Part shown: positions 33,977 through 39,172 of the stretch, piece by piece
Numbering within the stretch: the stretch's first letter is position 1
Layout of the letters: each line of letters opens with the position of its first letter
From: Pleurocapsaceae cyanobacterium CSU_1_1
GTDB taxonomy: Bacteria > Cyanobacteriota > Cyanobacteriia > Cyanobacteriales > Xenococcaceae
Reading direction: 5' to 3'
Length of the DNA: 39,172 nt
Assembly: GCA_012034765.1 (NCBI GenBank)
Contig: JAAUOU010000038.1
Span: 1-39,172 of the forward strand
Translations under genes and position numbers: made by a program
Notes under the pieces: model-generated
The model's input: only the letters and a program-made list of their open reading frames with translations
The model's database searches: none
What the model was told of the DNA's origin: nothing

Positions 33977-35467
33977 CTAGCTTTGCTGACGCAGACTGCG
34001 AGTTTGTTCAAGGATGTCTTCAATATCTTCTTGGGAAAGACGCTCAACATAGTTAATTTTAATTTCTTCTAACAAGTCCACCAACAGTAGCTCGATTTTA
34101 GTCATACTCTGCTGCGCTTGTAGCTCACTGGAAAACGACTTGCCTATATTACTAATTAAGCTCTCGACGAGGCGATCAAACTGCTTATCTTCTGCCAGTG
34201 CTGCTTGGAGTGTACTACTAAAGGCACTATAACTTTGGGATACTAGCTGACGACTGATGCTGGAGATAGTGCGATCGCTCCCAGGCAGGATTTTGATTCC
34301 TTGATAAGCGGGGCTTTGCTTGAGGGATTTTTCGATGCTATATTGCAGCAGAGTTTCCACTTCAGGTTGAATTGCGGGTAATACGCGATCGGCGGTTACT
34401 TTGGCTAATATTCTAATAAGTTCAATAATTTCATTGGTGTCGTTAATATCAACATAAGTATGAGCAGTTTGTTGAGATAGTAGTCTACCTAAATCGCCAT
34501 TTCTAACTGAAGTTTGAATCTGATTAATTAAACGGATAATTACCACTTCCGTGACATCTTCGGCAATTCCTGCAACTAAACCTTGACTTAGCTGTTTCTG
34601 AATCGAGTTTAGGTTAATTATCTGTGCCTGACTCAAACGAACCGTGACAGGAATTACTCTCAGCCAGCGCCAAATAGGCAGCAGAAAGAAAATATCATAC
34701 CAGCGCCAAAGCATCGCATCAAGCCAGCTTATGCCCACACGACGGCGACTAATAAACCAACTCCGTCCTAAAAATTCGAGAGCAAACAAAACGCCGAAAG
34801 GAAAGTCAATCAAGCCAAAATAGTCAACATAGCCACCATTTTCGCCGATGGCGCGATAATAGTTGGTTTCTAACAGTGGTTTGATTTCTGTTTCAAAAAA
34901 AGTCATTTCTTCAGCCACCCTACCTTTGAAATAGTCAGGTGTCCAAAAACGCCAAAATGCAGCCTTGGCTGAATTATCTTGATTGGGAAGATGCGATCGC
35001 ATCCTGTTTTTAATTCTTTCTAAATTACCTGTTTTATTTGCTTCGGCAAAAGCATTAGTTTGAACTATCTCAATACTACGACGGCGGATATCGCCAAAGA
35101 GAGTCTTAGCTTTAGCAGAATCAACCCCGTTAGTCGCCAATTCAAGTTTTAGCTGTTCCACCTTAGCCAGATATTCTTGGGTATCACGATTGGGAATAAT
35201 TCCTTTCACTACATCGTATTGGGTGATCAACTTAGAAACATTTTCTGGTAGTAAATCAAGTTCAATACCTGGAAGCTGACCATAGGCAGTCTTAATTTCT
35301 CCGATGGTAACTTGACCCAGCAGCCAAAAATCCCGCAAAGGAATATAACTTAGATCAAAACCCACAATCAAGAGATTGATTACGGCTATTAAAGCCATCA
35401 ACCTTTCCAACCAAAGATTTGGTCTAGATCTTTTAACTCTCCTGGGAATTCGTTTAACAATAGTCAC
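33977..35467 (-). CDS. Hypothetical membrane protein (496 residues)
   Basis: Not recognised with confidence; it resembles uncharacterised cyanobacterial membrane proteins. A basic start (RIPRRVKRSRPNLW) leads to a hydrophobic segment at about 22-42. A soluble helical part follows (about 50-215). Then come two or three membrane segments at about 215-290, including DFPFGVLFALEFLGRSWFI and WYDIFFLLPIWRWLRVIPV. The C-terminal 200 residues are helical and soluble (EDVTEVVIIRLINQIQTSVR). The arrangement of Arg residues after the Trp-rich helix faintly recalls a voltage-sensor helix, but this is weak. The gene is bracketed by 53-bp inverted repeats and by heptamer repeats touching both its start and its stop. 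Confidence 0.65.
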   Translation of the reverse strand: MTIVKRIPRRVKRSRPNLWLERLMALIAVINLLIVGFDLSYIPLRDFWLLGQVTIGEIKTAYGQLPGIELDLLPENVSKLITQYDVVKGIIPNRDTQEYLAKVEQLKLELATNGVDSAKAKTLFGDIRRRSIEIVQTNAFAEANKTGNLERIKNRMRSHLPNQDNSAKAAFWRFWTPDYFKGRVAEEMTFFETEIKPLLETNYYRAIGENGGYVDYFGLIDFPFGVLFALEFLGRSWFISRRRVGISWLDAMLWRWYDIFFLLPIWRWLRVIPVTVRLSQAQIINLNSIQKQLSQGLVAGIAEDVTEVVIIRLINQIQTSVRNGDLGRLLSQQTAHTYVDINDTNEIIELIRILAKVTADRVLPAIQPEVETLLQYSIEKSLKQSPAYQGIKILPGSDRTISSISRQLVSQSYSAFSSTLQAALAEDKQFDRLVESLISNIGKSFSSELQAQQSMTKIELLLVDLLEEIKINYVERLSQEDIEDILEQTRSLRQQS

Positions 35468-35481
35468 TGATTACTGATTAC
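35468..35481. repeat. Heptamer pair (TGATTAC, 2 units)
   Basis: Two TGATTAC units directly touch the start codon of the minus-strand gene ending at 35467 and grade into looser TTACTTAC units up to about 35497. The same heptamer appears at 35611-35631. Confidence 0.6.
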
Positions 35482-35500
35482 TTAATTACTTACTTACGAA

Positions 35501-35553
35501 GTTTGCTTATCCGAAGGTGTATCCGTGATAGACAACGGGGGAAACCCCCGCAA
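35501..35553. repeat. Flanking inverted repeat, right copy (53 bp)
   Basis: Reverse complement of 33867-33919 with three mismatches and no gaps. It lies 34 bases upstream of the start of the membrane-protein gene and includes the palindrome GCGGGGGTTTCCCCCG on its complement. Compensating differences keep the small inner hairpin paired in both copies. Confidence 0.9.
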
Positions 35554-35610
35554 CGCACGGCGGCTTTTGAGTAAGAGTATTCTTTCTCAAAACGCGCCTT
35601 AACTTCGCGC

Positions 35611-35644
35611 TGATTACTGATTACTGATTATTGTTCATTGTTCA
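35611..35644. repeat. Mixed heptamer array (TGATTAC then TGTTCAT units)
   Basis: Two TGATTAC units and one TGATTAT pass directly into TGTTCAT and a partial TGTTCA, so two STRR families are fused. The array overlaps the 3' end of the TetR gene and supplies its last codons (NNEQ and stop). Confidence 0.8.
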
Positions 35645-36268
35645 AAACACCACGGAGAAAAATATCGGAGATGCCTTCTGCCATTTCCTGCATCGCTTTG
35701 GGGGAAGCATCGGGGTTCATAATAGTTTCTTCAGAAAAGCCAGCGATCGCAAATATACCCAAGAATACCTTAGCGACAATTTTCGGATTCATCCGCCGAT
35801 AAATGCCTTTTTCCATTGCTGTTTCAAAAAAGCTTCTGCCACATCGGTCATTTTGTTGATTACTTCGGCTTGAATGCTTTCTCGCAATTCTGGGTGGTAT
35901 TGAGCCTCAATAAAGCAAACCCGCATTAAATCGCTATTTTTTCGCATATTGAGCATTCTACGGCGCATTACTTGAGAAACTGCTTTATAGCTCCCCATTT
36001 CACTCAATTCAGTTAATAAGTCGGTGAGAATATCGACCCATCCAGCAGTAGCCACCTCAATTAAAATCGCTTTTTTGCTGTCAAAATGACGAAATAAAGT
36101 TCCTTCTGCCACTCCTGCTGACTTGGCTAAATCTTTGGTAGTTGTACCTTCATACCCACGTTTAGCAAATAATTGCAGTGCCGCCTGTAAAATTTTAGTG
36201 CGTGTATCTTCTTCTGTTTGAGGAGTTTGACGCATTTCTCTCCAGGCTTGCTGTGAAAAAATTTGCAT
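35628..36268 (-). pseudogene. TetR/AcrR-family transcription regulator, interrupted by one frameshift
   Basis: The first frame (36268-35789) holds the helix-turn-helix: TRTKILQAALQLFAKRGYEG, TTTKDLAKSAGVAEGTLFRH and FDSKKAILIEVA, followed by the start of the ligand-binding domain. The second frame (35816-35628) continues MEKGIYRRMNPKIVAKVFLG to the end. Adding one T to the T6 run (complement of 35826-35831) gives AEAFFETAMEKGIYRRMNP, a natural join, for a normal length of about 210 residues. The DNA-binding domain is intact, so even the truncated form could bind DNA. Likely self-regulating; a candidate operator lies at 36334-36348. The last four residues come from a heptamer repeat. Effector unknown. 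Confidence 0.8.
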
Positions 36269-36588
36269 AAGCTTTTAATAGTTATCATTAATCGGCAGGC
36301 TATAGACAAGTAGATTGTGATTGATTGCATAGTAGTATCGACTATACTTAAATCGCTCTCAAAGATTCAGAAAATAGATCAGAAATTTGACTGTCTAGAA
36401 CTTTACAATAATCGGATATGGCAAAAGGTCATCTTTTCTAGCTCAATTCTTTACAGATTGTTATCTATATTTATTCATTGCTTATTCCTTAATGATTATT
36501 TTCTCGTAACCAGAGGGGCAAAATCTGAGTAGAATATAACCGCAGCATTTTTACGAGCATGTAAAAATTAATTACTTAGGGAGATTGA
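36269..36588. promoter_or_regulatory. Divergent intergenic region between tetR and the M16 protease gene
   Basis: A 320-base region with no supported gene. It contains an inverted repeat AGTAT-CGACT-ATACT at 36334-36348, about 66 bases before the TetR start, which has the size and symmetry of a TetR-type operator but is unproven. Just before the M16 gene, AGGGAG (36578-36583) lies 5 bases from an ATG at 36589. Confidence 0.35.
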
Positions 36589-36611
36589 ATGAAATCAGAT
36601 AGAGCTAATCA

Positions 36612-38147
36612 TTGTGGGTTAACCAAATCGCGCTGGGTGGTTTTAGTGCGATCGCGTTTTGGTGGTGGAATTGTGCTGGTTTATCTGTCTTGGCTGCGAC
36701 TCAAACTCAAACAAAGTCATCAATCCAACCTTATATTAATCAGGTAATAGAACAAATTACTGAGTTTACCCTTAATAACGGGTTAAAGTTTATGGTCCTC
36801 GAAAACCATGAAGCTCCCGTGGTTTCTTTTGTCACCTACGCCAATGTGGGAGGAGTTGATGAACCCGATGGTCAAACTGGCGTAGCTCATTTTTTAGAAC
36901 ATTTAGCTTTTAAAGGTACCCAAAAAATTGGCACAACTAACTATCCTGCCGAAGCTAAAGAGCTAGACAAGCTCGACACAATTTTTGCTGAAATTAAGCA
37001 GGCGCAAACATCGGGCGATCAAGCAAAACTAGCACAGTTAACGGAACAGTTTATTGCAACTCAAGCAGCGGCGAATAAATATGTAAAACAAAATAAATTT
37101 GGGGAGATTGTCGATACTGCGGGTGGAGTCGGTTTAAATGCTGCCACGTCTGCCGATTCCACTACCTATTTTTATAGTTTTCCTGCCAACAAACTAGAAC
37201 TTTGGATGTCTTTGGAATCGGAAAGATTTCTTGAACCTGTATTCCGCGAATTCTATCAAGAAAAACAGGTAATCCTAGAAGAGAAGAGGATGCGTACTGA
37301 TAATTCTCCTATCGGTAAAATGATCGAAGAATTTCTCGATACCGCCTATGATGTTCATCCCTACAAACGACCTGTAATTGGCTATGACGAAGATCTTGGC
37401 GCTCTGTCCAGAGAAAATGTAGAACAGTTTTTTCAGACTTATTACTCACCGAATAACTTGACTGTGGCGATCGCTGGAGATGTAGATCCTGACGAAGTAC
37501 AGAAATTAGCTAAAACTTATTTTGGGCGTTTTCAATCCCAACCTCAACCTGGTGTCGTCGCTAAAGTTGAGCCTCCTCAAACAAAAACGAAGGAAGTTAC
37601 GGTCACTTTTCCCTCCCAGCCTTGGTATCTTGAAGGCTATCATATTCCTGCTTTGAGCGATCCTGATTATGAGGTACATGAAGTCATTGCTGAACTACTA
37701 AGCAGTGGTAGAACCTCTCGTCTCTATAAATCTTTAGTAGAAAAACAGCAAGTAGCTCTCTCTGCCCAAGGTTTTAGCGGTTTCCCTGGCAATAAATATC
37801 CCAATTTAATGCTAGTTTATGCTCTTACTGCCCCTGGAACTAGTGTTGATCGTTTAGCCACCGCATTAAGAGCCGAAATCGAACGTCTCAAAACTGAACC
37901 CGTTGCTCCTGAAGAACTCGAACAAGTCAAAACTCAACTCAAAGCTGGTTTGTTACGCACCCTTGATTCTAATCTGGGTATGGCAAATTTACTGGCTGAA
38001 TATGAGGCAAAAACGGGTAGTTGGCGCAATCTGTTTGAGGAATTGACCAAGCTAGAGGCTGTTACTCCTCAAGATATTCAACGAGTTTCGCAAAAAACAT
38101 TTACTGACTCAAATCGTACTATTGGCAGGTTACTTCCCCCTAGCTAA
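36612..38147 (+). CDS. M16-family zinc protease (insulinase-like), N-terminus uncertain
   Basis: A secreted or periplasmic processing-peptidase-like zinc protease, 511 residues from the TTG at 36612. The inverted zinc motif HFLEH (in GVAHFLEHLAFKGT) has its distal Glu in the EFYQEKQVILEEKRMR region. YYSPNNLTVAIAGDVDP and SSGRTSRLYKSLVEKQQVAL are further M16 landmarks. The N-terminus ALGGFSAIAFWWWNCAGLSVLAA is a signal peptide or anchor. The TTG has no ribosome site. The ATG at 36589 has AGGGAG at 5-base spacing but is one base out of frame; adding one T at 36612-36613 would give MKSDRANHLWVNQIALGG, a plausible full start. It lies divergent from tetR. Confidence 0.85.
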   Translation: MWVNQIALGGFSAIAFWWWNCAGLSVLAATQTQTKSSIQPYINQVIEQITEFTLNNGLKFMVLENHEAPVVSFVTYANVGGVDEPDGQTGVAHFLEHLAFKGTQKIGTTNYPAEAKELDKLDTIFAEIKQAQTSGDQAKLAQLTEQFIATQAAANKYVKQNKFGEIVDTAGGVGLNAATSADSTTYFYSFPANKLELWMSLESERFLEPVFREFYQEKQVILEEKRMRTDNSPIGKMIEEFLDTAYDVHPYKRPVIGYDEDLGALSRENVEQFFQTYYSPNNLTVAIAGDVDPDEVQKLAKTYFGRFQSQPQPGVVAKVEPPQTKTKEVTVTFPSQPWYLEGYHIPALSDPDYEVHEVIAELLSSGRTSRLYKSLVEKQQVALSAQGFSGFPGNKYPNLMLVYALTAPGTSVDRLATALRAEIERLKTEPVAPEELEQVKTQLKAGLLRTLDSNLGMANLLAEYEAKTGSWRNLFEELTKLEAVTPQDIQRVSQKTFTDSNRTIGRLLPPS

Positions 38148-38261
38148 CTGGCAAAATGCTCTTGCTAATACCTTGATCTAGATGATTTTTATCGGTATTT
38201 TGCACCATAATGAATGGCAAAAGAAATTACTAAATGCAAAAAGCCATGTCAAATCCTTTAA

Positions 38262-39059
38262 TTCGCTTGTTTTCTAATCGGTGTAGAAAGACTTGAAGAC
38301 GATACTTTTGCCATTCACGAAGCCCTTAAACCAAATATCGTTGGCTTGACTAGTTATCAAACAGACCCTCAAGGCAATCGCACCACTTCAGACTACGATC
38401 CAGAAGGTGGCGATGCTCGCGAAGAAGGTTGGTATGTCGATGCAGCTAGAACTCGTCGTCCAGTTTGGAGTGAAATTTATCAATGGCAAGATAAACCAGA
38501 AATACTGTCAATTTCTTCTAGTTATCCAGTTTTTGATAGCCAAGAGAAGTTCATTGGGGTGATTGGGGTAGATCTAATTCTTTCGCAAATCGGCGATTTT
38601 CTTAATCAAATTGACATCAGCCCATCAACTAAAATTTACATTATTGAACGAGACGGTTCTTTAGTGGCTGGTTCAGGAACAGACTTGCCATATAAAATGG
38701 TGTCAGGAGAACCGCAAAGAATTCAAACTGCTAACAGCTCCAATCCTGTAGTCAAGGCGACTACTCAAAACCTACTGCGAGAATATCAGTCTCTTGACAA
38801 GATTAACCAAGCCCTAAAAACTGAATTTTTTCTAAATGGGGAGCGACAGTTTGTTCAGGTAGCTCCTTGGCAAGATGAATTGGGTTTGGATTGGTTGATT
38901 GTGATTACAATGCCAGAATCAGACTTTATGGCACAAATTAATGTTAATACTCGAACCACAATTATTTTGTGTCTAGGGGCTTTGGGTGTTGCAATAGTAT
39001 TAGGTTGGTATACTTCTCGCTGGATTACTCGACCAATTTATCTTTTAGAGGACATCTGA
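38262..39059 (+). pseudogene. Truncated Cache-domain sensor protein (fragment)
   Basis: The open frame after a TAA at 38259-38261 encodes a Cache (extracellular PAS-like) sensor domain missing its start: GVERLEDDTFAIHEALKP, then EEGWYVDAARTRRPVWSEIY, ISSSYPVFDSQEKFIGVIGV and DISPSTKIYIIERDGSLVAG. A membrane helix follows (TTIILCLGALGVAIVLGWY), and the first residues of a HAMP domain (SRWITRPIYLLEDI) before a TGA at 39057-39059. A normal member would have an upstream membrane helix and would continue through HAMP into a kinase, cyclase or chemoreceptor output. Both ends are missing; a transposase fragment follows at once. A TTG at 38346 could start a shorter product, but function is unlikely. 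Confidence 0.75.
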
Positions 39060-39063
39060 AAAG

Positions 39064-39172
39064 TTATTTATGTTGCCAAACGCCTAAGCATAATCCGAAA
39101 TACCACGCACATCCTGCCACCAAAATGTAGAAAATGCCGTTGATAATCTCTCTCATATCTACAGTTCGGGGA
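39064..39172 (-). mobile_element. IS5-family transposase fragment (N-terminal part)
   Basis: Read from the window edge on the minus strand, the frame gives PRTVDMREIINGIFYILVAG followed by CAW, then an unrelated tail to a TAA at 39064-39066. The motif RPRTVDMREIINGIFYILRAGCAW is characteristic of the N-terminal region of IS5-group (DDE) transposases. The sequence departs from the family after GCAW, so the catalytic part is absent here. It abuts the broken sensor gene and continues beyond the window. Confidence 0.6.

Noticed and set aside
33769-34056. Plus-strand frame of 95 residues reading through the heptamer array
   Set aside because: The array is open in all frames in this direction (giving HCSLFIVHCSL-like sequence), so the frame is a by-product of the repeat and overlaps the 3' end of a real gene.
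1-39172. tRNA genes
   Set aside because: Apart from the tmRNA T-arm near 9820, I found no T-loop and acceptor combination on either strand by eye; a tRNAscan run would settle this.

Overview
The window looks like chromosomal DNA from a cyanobacterium. The evidence is psbV (cytochrome c550 of photosystem II), a cyanobacterial-type tmRNA tag, cobA and cbiD corrinoid genes, many copies of the HIP1 octamer GCGATCGC, heptanucleotide tandem repeats of the STRR kind, and several cyanobacterial protein families (PRC-barrel, DUF29, TPR, M16). The DNA is A+T-rich by eye. A coccoid or pleurocapsalean-like lineage is only a guess; the genus cannot be read from the sequence.

Layout. Positions 0.3-5.1 kb hold gloA, a frameshifted flavin-reductase-like gene, ttcA and an SRPBCC protein; the SRPBCC gene converges on a PEP-utilising enzyme that sits 4 bases behind an orphan ParA ATPase (to 6.0 kb). 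Positions 6.2-9.2 kb hold a secreted CAP-domain/RTX-repeat protein and hemB, followed by the tmRNA gene ssrA (9452-9838). Positions 9.9-13.5 kb hold a 2TM protein, an M50/CBS membrane protease and guaA. Positions 13.7-19.1 kb hold a split cbiD, a PAS-GAF-GGDEF diguanylate cyclase and mutS. Positions 19.3-25.4 kb hold DUF29, a small ORF, a PRC-barrel protein, a split proS, an unknown gene, psbV and a small conserved-looking protein. Positions 25.6-27.3 kb hold a cobA / sirohydrochlorin-chelatase-like pair. Positions 27.5-30.9 kb hold a Wzc-like chain-length/tyrosine kinase protein, upp and a small glycine-zipper protein. Positions 31.1-33.7 kb hold two tandem TPR genes. Positions 34-36.3 kb hold an unknown membrane protein bracketed by 53-bp inverted repeats, then a split TetR regulator. 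Positions 36.6-39.2 kb hold an M16 protease, a truncated Cache-domain sensor and an IS5-type transposase fragment running off the end.

How genes relate. hemB, cobA, the CbiX-like chelatase and cbiD all act in tetrapyrrole (haem, sirohaem, corrinoid) synthesis, but at three separate loci. guaA and upp serve nucleotide supply and salvage. The ParA/PEP-enzyme pair is the only tight two-gene unit of unclear purpose. Most of the rest is housekeeping.

Main cautions and interests. At least four genes (flavin reductase, cbiD, proS, tetR), and probably the 3' end of the wzc-like gene and the 5' end of the M16 gene, are each interrupted by a single-base frame change at or near short A/T runs. One of them, proS, should be essential. 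This pattern points first to consensus errors in the sequence, and second to decay or slippage. Other notable items are a palindromic element read in frame inside the chelatase gene, STRR heptamers that supply stop codons to two genes, a gene flanked by long inverted repeats, and a 297-bp duplication inside the RTX gene. I did not find a convincing new defence or genome-editing system.
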